Below, piece by piece: positions 11,690 through 23,971 of a DNA stretch of 64,000 nucleotides. The stretch's first letter is position 1, and every line of letters begins with the position of its first letter. The DNA comes from Chiridota heheva (Eukaryota; Echinodermata; Holothuroidea; Apodida; Chiridotidae). The position numbers were made by a program, and so were the translations under genes. The stretch spans positions 103,501 to 167,500 of the forward strand of contig JAIGNY010003007.1 in assembly GCA_020152595.1 (NCBI GenBank), read 5' to 3'. Under the pieces are notes generated by a model that was not told the DNA's origin, ran no database searches, and worked only from the letters and a program-made list of their open reading frames with translations.

Positions 11690-12286
11690 AGTGTAGAGTG
11701 TTTTGCATTGAATGTTTCAGTTATTTTTCAAATGTTTAGTGATGAGAGATCAGTCACAATCTTGTTATCAGAACTAAGTGATTTCTTATTCCTCACACAC
11801 AAACATACACAGCAGCAATTGTTGATTCCTCATTGGTTTACCAAATTGAAGTAAACGTGATATCAATTTTTTACCGCCGATAATTTAAAATCAACTGCTC
11901 TTACTGCCCCTACCATTACTGTATATGTGTCCCTCAATAAGCCCATTCTCTTAAGTTAACTTTGAATAATCAAACGTGCTGTCCTTCTGACAGTTCTAGT
12001 TTATTAGAATATTGGAATATAAACTTAGTGAAAATATTTGTACACTTAATTTAATTGAGGTTTAGATGGACTTAATTGCCATTTTCATGTGATTCTTGTT
12101 TCATGTTCTTTGGAAACAAGCAAATGTCTCCAGTAGGTATCCTTACATATTGTTCTTCAATCTACATTTCAAATATCCAACAAGCTGATGACTTTAAAAA
12201 CGGAACTTAACTGTTCAAACCAGGACAGAAAGTGAATGAACTCAGCATTTGCTGGCCTCTCTTTTGGAACGGTGTTCAGAGAACCA
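11690..12286. other. Intronic sequence, nothing recognised
   Basis: AT-rich unique-looking sequence between the MITE and the next array. Confidence 0.5.
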
Positions 12287-12970
12287 GACAGGGAGTGACT
12301 CTCCTGCCGTTGGGACCGTCATGTACCGTCACAAAGAGTGACTCTCCTGCCATTGGGACCTCCATTTACCATCACAGGGAGTGACTCTCCTGCCATTGGG
12401 ACTGTCATTTACCGTCACAGGGAGTGACTCTCCTGCCATTGGGGCCGCCATTTACCATCACAGGAAGTGACTCTCATGCCATTGGGGCCGCCATTTACCA
12501 TCACAGGGAGTGACTCTTCTGCCATTGGGGCCGCCATTTACTGTCACAGGGAGTGACCCTCCTGCCATTGTGACCTCCATTTACCGTTACAGGGAGTGAC
12601 TTTCCTGCCATTGTGACCTCCATTTACAGTCACAGGTAGTGACTCTCCTGCCATTGTGACCTCCATTTACTGTCACAGGGAGTGACTCTCCTGCCATTGT
12701 GACCTCCATTTACCGTCACAGGGAGTGACTCTCCTGCCATTGTGACCTCCATTTACCGTCACAGGGAGTGACTCTCCTGCCATTGTGACCTCCATTTACC
12801 GTCAGGGAGTGACTCCTGCCATTGGGACCGCCATTTACCGTCACAGGCAGTCACTCTCCTGCCGTTGGGACCGCCATTTACCGTCACAGGGAGTGACTCT
12901 CCTGTCATCAGGACCGCCATTTACCGTCACATGGAGTGACTCTCCTCTCATCAGGACCGCCATTGACCAT
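12287..12970. repeat. 43-bp minisatellite, about 16 units, grown from a SINE 3' end
   Basis: The unit is cagggagtgactctcctgcc then attgggaccgccatttaccg then tca. It runs directly into the SINE copy at 12960-13175, and its sequence (minus strand: ggtccc.atggcaggagag) is the 3' end block of the same SINE family at 1840-1852 and 4274-4290. Units early in the array favour gtgacctcc, later ones gggaccgcc. Confidence 0.93.
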
Positions 12971-13175
12971 TTTCATCCGAGGGATGGTGAGCACCATCCA
13001 ACCATTGTCCACTTCTCCCAAAAGGCTGGATGAGGAGCAGGAGCTGCAGACGACGTACTTCAGCTTTGATATTACACATAAATGTGGAAAATTAAGTGAG
13101 ACTTGCCGAGACTCAAACCTATGACCTCCAGCATCTCAGTCGTGGGCTCTACCAACTGAGCTACCTGACTCAGCC
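12960..13175 (-). mobile_element. tRNA-derived SINE (family 2), minus copy with intact pol III boxes
   Basis: Reverse-complemented, the head gives A box TAGCTCAGTTGGTAGAG (13163-13147) and B box AGGTTTGAGTCT (13120-13109), close to a genuine tRNA. Then follow the body and the ggatggtgctcaccatcc block. Its 3' end continues as the 43-bp array. Confidence 0.8.
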
Positions 13176-13605
13176 TCATTTGACAGACACATTTTAGTTA
13201 AAAATGAATATATCACGGAACCCTTTTCTTCTCTGAGAGCTAAGAAAATTGGGAATTATTAAAAAAGGCTATTGTAAATCTGCAAAATGGAGAGTGAACG
13301 GGACTTCTGTGATTTGATTGGTTTTGAGGTTGTAAGCAGCTGATAGACACTTCTTGCAAAATGAATGAACACAATCTTGAAAGTTCAACATTAAAGATAA
13401 GACAGTGAAGATGAGACTGTGAAGATGAGACTGAAGTTCATGGGTAGAAAGCTTTTATATGTTGTTCTTTTGATTCGGTGATTAACCTCCTCCTCTCGAC
13501 CTGTCACTACGGTAAATATATCAACCCTATGACTATAGGCAGTTCAAAATCCCCTCCCCTCCTCCTTAATTGCAACATGTTGCTACATTGAAAGTGTCAA
13601 TGTTC
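13176..13605. other. Intronic sequence, nothing recognised
   Basis: Only a short duplication (gaagatgagactg) near 13408-13432 stands out. Confidence 0.5.
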
Positions 13606-14148
13606 TTAAACCCTTACTCTACCAGCACTTTTTTGAAAATGTCCCTGGGAGGCAGAGTCAAAGACGAGGCACCCACCCAAAACGGCGATAATATCGCCAA
13701 ACGGCAATAATATCGCCGTGTGGTAGAGTAAAGGTTAAGCACAGGCTGATTATTGAAGGGTCCTCAGTCTTCCGAGCAGCAAAGTCGGGCTTGTTCCGCT
13801 TCAGTGACCCGGTGGGCTGCCCATTGGGCTTGACCATGCTGCATATATTTTCGAGTTGGCACACTTTGCACGTTGATTAACCTCTTACTCCACCAGCACT
13901 TTTTTGAAAACATGCCTGAGAGGCAGGTGTGAATGGCGGGGCACCCAAAACAGCGATAATATCACCGCGTGGTAGAGTGAGGGTTAAGCACAGACTAATT
14001 ATTGAAGGATCCTCTGTCTTCCAAACAACAAAGTTGGCCTTGTTCTACTTCAGTGACCTGGTGAGCCACCCACCAGGACCATGCTGCATATATTTTCAAG
14101 TTGGCACATTCGCGGGTTGATTAACCCTAGAGTAAGAGTAAGGGTTAA
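13606..14148. mobile_element. Two short TTAA-flanked MITEs in a tandem duplication, plus a minimal relic
   Basis: Copies at 13606-13738 and 13877-13987 start near TTAA-CCCTTACTCTACCA and end TGGTAGAGTAAGGGTTAA (with small changes). Each contains cggcgataatatcgcc-type palindromes. The sequence between them (gcacaggctgattattgaag onward) is repeated after the second copy, so the MITE and its flank were duplicated together with a period of about 250-270 bp. At 14121-14148 only 28 bp remain: TTAACCCT...AGGGTTAA, with both ends and almost nothing between. Confidence 0.75.
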
Positions 14149-15651
14149 CAGTTGTTGAAGCATGCAGTCTGTAGTAAATTTCCCTTCATGTATTTGCATC
14201 ATACATTTAAGGCCCTTAATAATATTGTCTTCAGTCATTTACTTAAAGAAAGTGTTGACCATAGAATGATCTAAGAGAGACTTCTCTTTGAAGTTAGGAT
14301 TGGCAGTTAATTACTTCATAACTGACAGATAAGCCAAAATGATTTATAGTGTTGCAACTGGGCAACAAGTGGTCACTGGTCAAGATAACATCTGTCTTTC
14401 ACCTTCAAGTAACCTCTATGTCAGACAGAATATTTCAATTTTTTGCTCTCTGTTTTGTTGATTTTGTCAAATTCTTGATTAATATCATGAATTGTGAAAG
14501 GTTGGATGTCAGTTTGTTACTTGTAGATTTGATTGTGACAATGTAAGCCTCCAACCAGGGGGAATACTCTTATTAAAAAGTGGATGGTTGAAAGTGTCAG
14601 GTGAAAAAAAAGGTAAAATCCAAAAGCGTTTTTAGTTGGTTTGTGAGAGGCTTGTAAAATCAAATTTTGTGCATGCATCGGCAGCTGTTGAAATGGGACA
14701 AGTTTAGTTGGAGGACTTAGACATGATGTGGGGTGGAAAGGGTGGGGGGGGGGGCAGAAAATGAATATCATTTTAGTTATACATATAATTCAATGCAAAA
14801 AAAAACAATGATTAGCAAATCTTAATGGGGCAAATGTACCCCTTGTCCCTATGGCAAGCAGCCAATTGGTGAATGAACAGGATGAGATTTTATATTGGAA
14901 CCAAGGAATTTCCATTCAAGATGTGGGTAGAAGATCAGTATGTAAAAATCAATAAAACAACGTTTGTCCAAAATTTTGAAAAACTCTTATTCAGTATCAA
15001 ATGCAACCATGTTTCACATAACAGTGTCCCCCTGCACTAAGTTTCAGTTTTGTACACAATGGTAAGCGCTAAGTTCACACAAAGGTGTTTCATTTACTCA
15101 TTTAGTTTCATAATCGAATGGTTATGTCCAAATATTTATGATTAAACATGTTCTATTACATCAGATTTTTATTTTCAAAACAAGTGGGAAAGTTGCATTG
15201 TTTGTTATTTGACCGCCTGAGGAAATATGAACTGATTTTTGTGTAAACACTAAAAAAGTATTACTATTTGAAGAGATATATCTTTTGTTTTACTTTAAAA
15301 ATCTTGGGTGAAAATTTATGTTGAAGAACAAGAAAATTATTTTTAAGGCCAGTTAGGTGTTAACTTGGACAGAAATATACAATTCAGCATTTCTGATTGG
15401 CCTGTATAACACACATACTAACATGCCAATCAATAACCGCTGCGGAAATGACGTTGCTAGTAAGTATCAGAAATTCCGGAGGCATGTGAAGCAGTTTTTT
15501 GAGACAAAATTCCTCTTTAGATAACAACATCCAACTTTTTTTTTTTTTTTTTACAGATTTAAGAATATTCTGCTTTCTTCAAGGAACTGTTGACAATATT
15601 TTTATTAGAATACAGAGAGGGATGCCCAGTCACAAATAGGCATAAAATATA
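14149..15651. other. Intronic sequence, nothing recognised
   Basis: AT-rich, with a poly-G run near 14745-14754 and a poly-T run near 15537-15552. The short open frames look accidental. Confidence 0.5.
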
Positions 15652-16610
15652 TTATCACCGTTTTCAAACTACCTTTTTCTAAAAAAAAAAAAAAAAATTG
15701 GGACTTTAAGGAAGTCCTATAGGAGTAATCTTGGTATCATTTTAAAGTACTTGGAAATTTCTTTCACAAAAATACAACTTTTTTATTGGGGTCATATTAC
15801 AGAATTTGAGAAAAAGTGGCTTGAAAATGGTAAAAAATAAAAAAAAAAATTATTGTTTTAAATCTTCAAGATCACATTTTTGCTTCAAAATCAAACACGT
15901 AAATCCTAAGACATATTATTATTATTATTATTGATTTTGGTCTAATTTTTATAATCTCTACTTTTTGCCATTTTGACCAGTGTTTTTCAAAAAAATTGTG
16001 TACCCCAAACCGTACATCGCACATGCTTTGTTGAACCTGCATTCCTTTCATTTGATATATAAAGGCCTCCCTTCCCCCCCCCCTCCTTCATTTTGGACCC
16101 TTTTCCTATAATTTCACCACAGCATTTTCAATGATCATGTAGTGTAGTGGATATAAACGGCGAGTGCACCAGGTTCGAGTCTCACCGAGACTACAGAGTT
16201 ATAATTTTTCTGCTGCAGGTTTCAGGGGTCATTTGACTAAAATCTATTTTTGGTGTTCTTTTTTGTTTTCTTTCTTTCTAAAAATTATAGATTAACATTA
16301 ATGGAAAGGAATTTTTTTACAAAGAATCTAAATATGTAACACAAATCTCTGTTTTCAATATTGACAAGAAGTTAAACTTGTGCAAAGATTTACCATTTGT
16401 TGACCAAATTTAGCCAAAAATTGCTTAAATTGCATATTTTTGTCCAATGTATCCTAATTTGGCTTTCATTACTCAAAAGATAAATATCTTAGCTTCCATT
16501 CCATCCAAACTTGTAATGAAAGGAAAGTTGTCAAAAATGCATATGGGGAAGAAAAAAAGTTACGAAAATTGGGCTCTCATTTTTGAAAGCCCTGGTAGAG
16601 TAAGGGTTAA
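15652..16610. mobile_element. Long TTAA element (piggyBac-like end), left end missing
   Basis: Homologous over almost all its length to the complete copy at 23972-25049 and ending in the same TGGTAGAGTAAGGGTTAA. The left terminal CCCTTACTCTACCA is absent. It includes a tRNA-like segment with A-box-like TAGTGTAGTGG (16140-16150) and B box GGTTCGAGTCT (16172-16182). No transposase frame is seen. Confidence 0.75.
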
Positions 16611-17030
16611 GACCTAAACCTTAGTGTACCTTGCCTAAACATTCAAAATGTTGCAAAATGGACAGCTTTTAATTGATTTTTATGACAATTTTGCTATTTT
16701 CCTTATTTTTTAAAAATATATTTTTCATTCACATTATTTAACACCATATCCATAAACCTGTAATACAGACTATTTTTGAATTTATTGATAACTATTAATA
16801 TTACCGTGATATCTTTTTGACTTTCAAGTTTTGTTAAATTGGTTTGGAATAAGATACGGAAAATTATGCATAGTCATGCATTTTTCAGCTGCGTATATGC
16901 AGTATTTATTCACATTCATTATGTAAGAACCTAACGTCAGGATAACTTGATTATAAATTACACGGAATTAATGCAGATAGCATATGTGGTATTTCATGTT
17001 CTCTCTTTCCTCGTCTTGTCTCTATTTCAG

Positions 17031-17125
17031 ATGCAATCGGAGGTGCTCAAGCTAAAGCAATTAAGGATTTTATAAGGTTACACGATCGATCTGCGCTTTG
17101 TTTCCGGGAAGGGGATGTCATAAAT
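17031..17125 (+). CDS. Caskin-like exon: N-terminal half of SH3 domain
   Basis: Internal exon, 95 bp, with acceptor tctatttcag (17021-17030) and donor gtaagt (17126-17131). It enters with two bases that complete the split Asp codon and leaves in phase 0. The 32 residues read D-A-I-G-G-A-Q then AKAIKDFIRLHDRSALCFRE and GDVIN. AIKDF occupies the place of the SH3 ALYDY motif, and LCFREGDVI matches the SH3 RT-loop/diverging-turn pattern (L.F..GD.I). The first Tyr of ALYDY is Lys here, a departure also seen in vertebrate Caskins, whose SH3 is known to be atypical. Phase agrees with both neighbouring exons, which strongly supports one gene. The other open frames around it are short and unsupported. 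Confidence 0.88.
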
Positions 17126-17224
17126 GTAAGTGATATCATATATAAATAATTTAGTTTGTTATTTATTTCCAACTTGAAAAGACAAAAAGTAAAATTTAAG
17201 AAGGATATTTTTTGGTTTGATACT

Positions 17225-17320
17225 TGTGATCTATTGTGAATGATATTAATGATAAGTGGAATTGCCAATGTTTGAATCAGTAATGGTAAGTGGAATTGCC
17301 AATGTTTAAATCAGTATCAG
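17225..17320. repeat. Two-copy direct repeat
   Basis: taagtggaattgccaatgtt occurs twice, followed by tgaatcagta or taaatcagta. Confidence 0.85.
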
Positions 17321-17460
17321 AGTGTTGACAGTTTGAATGAAAGATGACAAATGTGTTTTTTCTTTAAATGATACAACACTGTCTTCCATGAAACAGAAGA
17401 GATTAGTAGCATTTTGGGGCATACATTTACCTTCTCTCCTGGACATGCCCCTGGTATACA

Positions 17461-17560
17461 CAGGGGTGTAGGTAGAGTCACCTCAGGGTGGCCAAATTTT
17501 CCTGGTTGCAAGGGAAAAATTGCACTGGTAAATTAAGTTTCCATCAAAAGTTGCTGCTCT
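17461..17560. mobile_element. hAT-like left-end fragment
   Basis: Begins CAGGGGTGTAGG and shares aaaaattgcactggtaaatt and gtttccatcaaaagtt with the left 95 bp of the element at 33033-34405. No matching right end was found nearby. Confidence 0.55.
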
Positions 17561-18679
17561 TCATTTGACCAAACTGTCTTTCAAATTTTTCCATAACAAT
17601 GTTTTATGAGACACTTATCTTAAAGGAGCACTCGGCCTAAATGTGAGGAGGTATTACTCTGGAGTCTCAAGAATATTTGAACAGACTTTTCATTCACGTG
17701 ATGGTACTTTGATAAACTTTAATGTGAATGTTAAAATCAACTAATTACTTCCAGTAAATTTATCTGTCATTTCTTCAAGGACACTAGTTTTAAAAATAAG
17801 ATTTGTTTAATTCCTGTGACTTGACCTCACTTTTTGACCCAAAATCCTGTGACTTGATCTCACTTTTTGACCCCAGAACTCCTTCAATGAGTTTGCTATA
17901 GGTCGGGTTAACTCCTGCTGGTGCCATATGGCTGGTTTACGACAACATTCATCTTTTTTAATAAATTAAGTCTATTTGGACCTGACATGTTGTTTGAAGA
18001 AACGACTGCTTGTCTCCACTAACGAGAAAAACTTACACTCTTTTGACTAATTTCAATGCTTCTAAGGCCTTTCCGTCATAAGGGAAAATGTGTTGCCGTG
18101 TATCATTCTCGTTAGATAGTTTTTGAGAGCATTCTGATTAAAGATTTGAATTGTATGGTCATTTAAGAAGAATCATGTTTCAAAGATTGCCTGAAGCTAC
18201 GATTGAAGCGCTGGATTTGTATAGACGATTTGTGTTTTGATGTTTTTAATTAATGGTCAGACGTGTGAGGACATGGGAGAAAATTTTATTGACAGGTTGG
18301 TAGGAAAAGTTGAAATTACTGGCTGGAAATACGAAGAAATTATTGCATTTTTTTGTCTGAAGACATCACAGTGGGAAAGAATTAGTATTCCTGGTGTGAT
18401 TGGGAACCCATGGGAAAATTTTTCAAGGAACTTGGAAATGTGCACAAAGTCATTGACCTTAAGATTTTGATTATGACGTGTTGGGAAAACTGGTACTGAC
18501 GAAGGAAAAAAAACAAAAAAAAAAAAGAATTTTATTGACGATTTATAATACTGGTATTATTATTGATTGCAAATCAGGCATCTCCTTTTTCTTTTCATTA
18601 TTTGAGGAAAAGTGCTTAAAGATGCCGAGGAGCAAGTTTCTACACAAATAATGATAAATTTAAAACTTAAATATTTTCT
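17561..18679. other. Intronic sequence with a two-copy repeat and a possible MITE end
   Basis: TTAA followed by aggagcactcggcc at 17620-17638 looks like a MITE terminus related to the 25.5-kb array unit. tgtgacttgacctcactttt is duplicated at 17816-17873. The open frames at 18237-18470 are unsupported. Confidence 0.45.
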
Positions 18680-18781
18680 TAATAGAATAGGATTTTTAAA
18701 TGCTTTCTTTACCATTTTGTTTCTCTTGAAGTCCTCTTTCGAATCAGATGAACTTGCTTGACCCCTGAACTAATCCTTTAA
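18680..18781. mobile_element. Right-end fragment of the AGGATTAG TTAA MITE
   Basis: Matches the right arm of the copies at 52420-52879 and 51152-51727: gctttctttaccattttgtt, gaagtcctc, then ctgaactaatcct and TTAA. The left half is absent. Confidence 0.7.
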
Positions 18782-21700
18782 TTTTTTTTTTTTTTTGGGG
18801 TCTGTGTGTGTGGAAGATTGTTTGTATTTGTTCAGTATGACAGAGGGCTAAAAGGCAAATTGTGAAGAAACTACGTCATTATCTAGTTCTGTTCAGGAGA
18901 TATTGACTTTTAAAATTCAAACGAAATTGTATGAAAATAATTGACCAATTTTTATACTAAATGCAACATTTGTTATTATCAATCCCGAGCGTTAAAATCC
19001 TTCTATCAGCAATCGAGGCCTCTTCTTTCTAAAATTGTGAATTCAGAATTTACAGTTATGGATTGATTTTGAGGAAAAGAGGGAAAACTGTGTCGTTACA
19101 GTTCTGTTTATGGACCATATCTTCTGAATAAGAATACAGTAATCCAATTCATTTGAATTTCATGAAAATTTTATCGAGCTTTTCTGATGGTTGAGAGGCT
19201 GACAAAATCTAGTTTACGACAGAATGCTGTTGCACCTCATCAAGGTATTCAAGAAGGTGTTTATGTCTGTGCCGTATTCATAGCTTCTATTTGTAGGCCT
19301 ATGTATATATATATATAGGTGAGATTAGAGAAGGAACAGACAGGGAATGAAATTTGTTTCTTAAACTTTATTCAGCCATTGGGATTACAAGAAGAACAAT
19401 TTAAGAATGATTGCTATAGATCAGATTTCCATCATGCATCAAAAAAAAAATAAAAAAAATTTAGTCATAGGAGGTTTTGTCCCAAGCTATGAAAAACCTT
19501 TACTTGCGAAACAGAGTGAAAACATGAATGAATGACATATATCTATAAAATGTCTTAAAGAAGTTTTTTTTAAAAGGTAGGTTGCCCCACACATTTTGAG
19601 AACTTCAACTGATGAATAGAAATAATTATTTTTCCATCCAGAGTTGTGATAGATAGTATCACTCTACCACTACAAAGGCACTACAAAGGGGAATTTTGGG
19701 AATTTGGGATTTTTTTTTCTGCAAAGCACATTTTAATACATTATTTGAATTCCTTCAAGGGGGAGGGGAGGGTGAGGTGCTGGCAGTTTTATAAAGCAAG
19801 AAGTCGGAAGGTAGTAAACATCCTCATCAGATATACAGTAACCTTGGTATGAAGCAATGATGCATGATAGTACCTCTTAATTTGATTTTATTAAAGTTTG
19901 TGTTATTGTTCAGATGTTTCCCATTGGCCTACATAGCAGAATGTCTTTAGCATGTTGCTGTTTGTAAATGACAGCCCTTCAAATTTGTTCAGTCAACTTT
20001 TTTAAACAGGGTTTTTATTTTTAGCAACTGAAATATACTTAGTTAGTTTTGTGCTACCTACTGAAATTAATATCATATGCATGTTATTTTTTGAATCGTA
20101 GAATAACAAACCAAGGCATTGCAGAAAAGATATGGAACCTAAAAATTAACTAGAAAACTATATTTCCTGTGCAGATATATTTCCTGTTACAAGTTCATAA
20201 CCTCCAAGAGGGGTATTAATTCAGTTCTGTTTTTGTTTTTGCCTGTCATGCCATCTAAGATTGATTAGTTGATGTAGAGATCAAGCAGTTGACAGATGAC
20301 AGCTATTAGTAGGGAAACATTTTATGAACATTATTGAAGGAAAGTGAATATTAAGGTGGGTGCCAAAAACAACAACCAGTGCTCTAAGAAATATGTGTGT
20401 GAAATTTGAAAAGTGATATAATGCAGTTTCTGAAGGAAATATTTTTCAAACTTAAATATCTGAAAAATGTAATGTACTTGATATTGATCAAAACATGTTT
20501 TATTTTGCATGGATATCTGTTCCTTGTCAACTGCAGCAGTGAAGACACTAAAGTCTGTGATTAATGTGTAACTTAACCATCTTTACATTTGTATAAGGAA
20601 GAGAGGAAGATTTGATTTTCAGTTCAGATTTTTAGTTTGATTGTATCCTCGCTGTGTAAGAACTGTTTTCAGCTATCTACTGGATCTAAATAATCTTCTC
20701 TCATGTTTATCAATAAGGTATTTTTTAGTTGGCAAATGAAGCTTTACCTATACCCAATGTTCCGACTGCTTTTACCCTTAAATTCCAAATTACATGTAAG
20801 CAATTGTATAAAGTTCTCCTTTTATTTGGTCGTTCCATAAAACAATTTTGCTGATTATGTAATGTTCTCATCCCCATGTTCCTTTCTTTGCCTCCAAGCA
20901 ACCAAAGATTTCCAAAGTTCATGGATGTGTCAAGTAAAACAAACTGCAGAAATATATAAAATGCTATTGCTTTCCGTCATACACACCTGACCTTATGAAA
21001 TGCTATTGCTTTCCGCCGTACATACCTGACCGTATGAAATGCCAGAAGGCAGAGTGTCTTAACTTCCTTCCTCTTGACAGAAAATCACACATTTTGTTGC
21101 TTTGTGATTGTAATTAGGCTGCCGCCTTGTTCAAAGAGAATAATAGTAAGACTGGTTTTATATCATAAAGCCATCACAAAATTAAAAAGTTACAAACATG
21201 GTCAGTGACACTTACTCAGTTTTGATTTGTAATCTTAATCTTTGACTGAACCTTATCCAAAGAATATATGAATATTTGGTCTGTTGTTGAACAGAGAGAA
21301 TTTCCATGAGAAATTGGGTTCATGCTGATTTTGACGATACAAAATGTATTTCTTCTTTTAAGGTACGTGTGGTGATCCATCTTATTGTAAAATGGACATG
21401 CGATCCTATGTTTTTCATCATTTTAGGTTTGAATTTGTAAATTAGAGGCTTCTATCTTTCTCATTATGTCTGAGGATTGATTAAGGTTAATGCCCTTTAC
21501 AATTTGCATGGGGCATTCTGAATAAGAAATTGAAAATGTTGAGGCCAGAGGGACACTTCGCTGCGTCTTTTTCAGAAGTGCAAATGAAATTTATACGTAG
21601 AACACAATGGAGTAGATCAGATCTCTGAAGTTGTCACTGTTTTACTTTCTGATTGTCACAGTTTGTGTTTTGATTGCCTGTAAGTGGCTCGCTAGGTGTC

Positions 21701-22183
21701 TCAGTCAAATGTCATGTATAATAGTCAAAGTTGGGTCAGGTGAAAAGAAGTTGGAAATGTGGACAACCATCGTGGAGGTAAACCTTGCCTGTATAAATTA
21801 CTTCAACTTGCTTCCTTTGTAATAAGCTGAGTGTACTAACTGCAACGTCAGACTCCCCCATCCAAGTTTTAGTGTATTGATCCCCACAATGTGTATGTGG
21901 AAAGCAGGCCCTTTCCTAACTTAACTCGTTTTCCTCATGACATCCTGCTTTTGTTCATACTTGAAAGAACAAGGAAGAGATATTAAGATCAATGTTTACA
22001 TTGCTGTGAAAACACTTTTAGATTATATTAATCCTCTCACTTTTATGGAGATGGAAAGTGAAAGATAAGTTATAACTAGCACTGGCATAATTGTTCCCCT
22101 GCATTGGGCTAAAAAAAGAAAGAAAGTGGGACATCATCCAAGTAGCGTTTACTGAATTGAGTTAAAAGGTCTTCCATGATAAG
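18782..22183. other. Intronic sequence, nothing recognised except a small repeat
   Basis: At about 20957-21044 aaatgctattgctttccg and its following 25 bases occur twice (period about 41). The remainder is AT-rich without recognised coding or element structure. Confidence 0.5.
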
Positions 22184-22231
22184 GGATTAGTTCAGTGGTC
22201 AAGCATGTCCATCTTATATGAAAGAGGACAT
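22184..22231. mobile_element. Left-end fragment of the AGGATTAG TTAA MITE
   Basis: gggattagttcagtggtcaa and catcttatatgaaagagga match the left arm of the copies near 51.2 and 52.4 kb. It breaks off just before the next MITE. Confidence 0.7.
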
Positions 22232-22273
22232 GTAACATTGGCTGAAATGTTTCAGGTCTATTAAAATCCCTAG

Positions 22274-23158
22274 AGGAATATTTCCATGTTTTTTTTGTAA
22301 CCTTTCTTAAGAAAGAGAAACATTTTAGAAACAATTTAGTACAAAAACCAAAATTATCTCCTTCCTTCATCATGCTTCCCTCTACAATCATATTTAGTCC
22401 TCCTTTTCCACCCCCCCCTCCTATCTACTTTGTTTTTTCCCACCCATGCACCTCCTCTCTCGATCCCAGCTTTCTGACTTTTAGTTCCTGTGTTTCTCTC
22501 ATTCTCCCCCTGTTTCTTTCCTTCCTACCTATGGAATGATCTAACCTCTCAGGCACAATTTGACCCTCGTTGTCGTGATGCCGTTAAGCCCCCATCAAAC
22601 ATACAAACAAAAATCATATTGATATGTTATTCCTACCAGGAGATAATCAAATTTTAAGTTTTACAAAAAATGCCAATGAATGAATAAGAAAATGCTCAGT
22701 ATGACATCACAGCAACACATTCTCCCACAAAGTTGATGTATTTCATTGAAGTCTATCATTCTTTTTCATTAGTATAACCTGCTAGAAAAATAAATTGATG
22801 ATAGTTAGGTATTTATATATATTGCCAAATATACCCTACTTCAATAACTTTTGGAAAATTGTTTCTAATAATACAGAAACAACCAATTAACATTCAAAGA
22901 AATACATAAACATTTGCAATGGAATTGCCTCTATGACATTATCAAACACGAATTCATCGTACTGTTACAAAAACTTTAAAATGCAATTGGGAAATCTTTA
23001 AAAATGTATATCTCCTGAACGGAATATGATATCAACCTGATTTTTGTACCAAATTGGCTCTAAAAGTATGCTCTTTCAAATACAATTTTACACACAAAAA
23101 ATGGGAATATTACAAGAAACCATGGGAATATTACAAAAAAAACAATGGGAATATTCCT
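22274..23158. mobile_element. AGGAATATT MITE containing an inserted LINE tail
   Basis: The left end AGGAATATTTCCATG (22274) and right end ATGGGAATATTCCT (to 23158) followed by TTAA (23159-23162) are inverted. Subterminal blocks gaaacaatttagtacaaaaa and atatgttattcctaccagga match the copy starting at 55679. In that copy the two blocks are contiguous; here about 260 bp lies between them. The left-side TTAA is not preserved. Confidence 0.7.
22348..22607 (+). mobile_element. LINE 3' tail nested in the MITE
   Basis: C/T-rich 3' untranslated-like sequence ending tttgaccctcgttgtcgtga and tgccgttaagcccccatcaa, then acatacaaac. acaaaaa before and caaaaa after suggest a short target duplication. The tail resembles the one at 57220-57265. 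Confidence 0.6.
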
Positions 23159-23162
23159 TTAA

Positions 23163-23971
23163 GTATTGCATTCCCTTGCAAATATGATAGAAGTTTACTA
23201 GCTTTTTATCTTAAGGTCATAATTTGCAAATTTGTGATGGAAACTTTATTAGAAAATTGTGGATAGAGTCAGTTGTACCAGAAATCTATTGTATCAAAAA
23301 AAAAAAAGGTTTTGTATTAGTGAGAAAGGAACGTTATTCTGATGACATCACACATTTGCATATTTATTGCTTGAAAATTCACAAAGCAGTAGATATCGAG
23401 TTTAAACAAACTTTTATGGAATTTTTTGCTGCTTTAGTGATTTTCAATAAAAAAAGATTTCGAATCAATCTTTAAATTGCATGTAGCCTGTACACATCAC
23501 TAATTCGTAACAATTGTATGTTATTTTCTCTTTTGAACTTGTGATAAAATGGTCAAGGAAAATAAACATCTCTTTGTGCCTGCACCAGTTGTCACTGAAG
23601 TGTGAAGAGCCAGAGATAAAACTTAATTCTTGTGCCGGTTGAGATTGTGAGTGTGAATCACTATTCCAGAGATGATTGTAAAGGAAATGGTTTAAAAGAG
23701 ATGGTTCGCCTACAGGAAGCAATACCCATGACTCCTGCAGGTATAATAGCCCACTTCATTATCCTTCTTGTAATTCTTTTGTTCCGACTGGATCATATTC
23801 ATACACATACGGGTAATCAGATGTTATATCTATAAATACTCGGGTCTCACATTTAAGATTATGTTCAAAAGTTTTCATTATGTTAAGGTTTATTTAATTT
23901 TATTTAAATCAGTTGTGTGAAGGCCCTTTATTGTTAGATTTTTTGCAGGTATATTTTCTGTTGATTTCAAT
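23163..23971. other. Intronic sequence, nothing recognised
   Basis: A frame at 23632-23745 ends at ctgcag-gtata, which has a splice-donor look, but there is no matching acceptor or family resemblance. Confidence 0.45.

Larger units (their letters stand above)
3875..17030 (+). other. Intron 1 of the Caskin-like gene (13.2 kb)
   Basis: Bounded by gtgagt and a tttcag acceptor, phase 1. About a third of it is tandem array or mobile element. It includes the 3.2-kb satellite at 8011-11168, SINE copies near 4.3 and 13.1 kb, and TTAA-flanked elements at 13.6-14.1 and 15.7-16.6 kb. Confidence 0.85.

Noticed and set aside
13109-13163. Candidate functional tRNA gene (A and B boxes)
   Set aside because: The boxes are good, but the segment is the head of a SINE with family members in the window; no separate mature tRNA ends.
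23632-23745. Possible exon ending ctgcag-gtata
   Set aside because: No convincing acceptor, phase unknown, and no resemblance to Caskin or another family.
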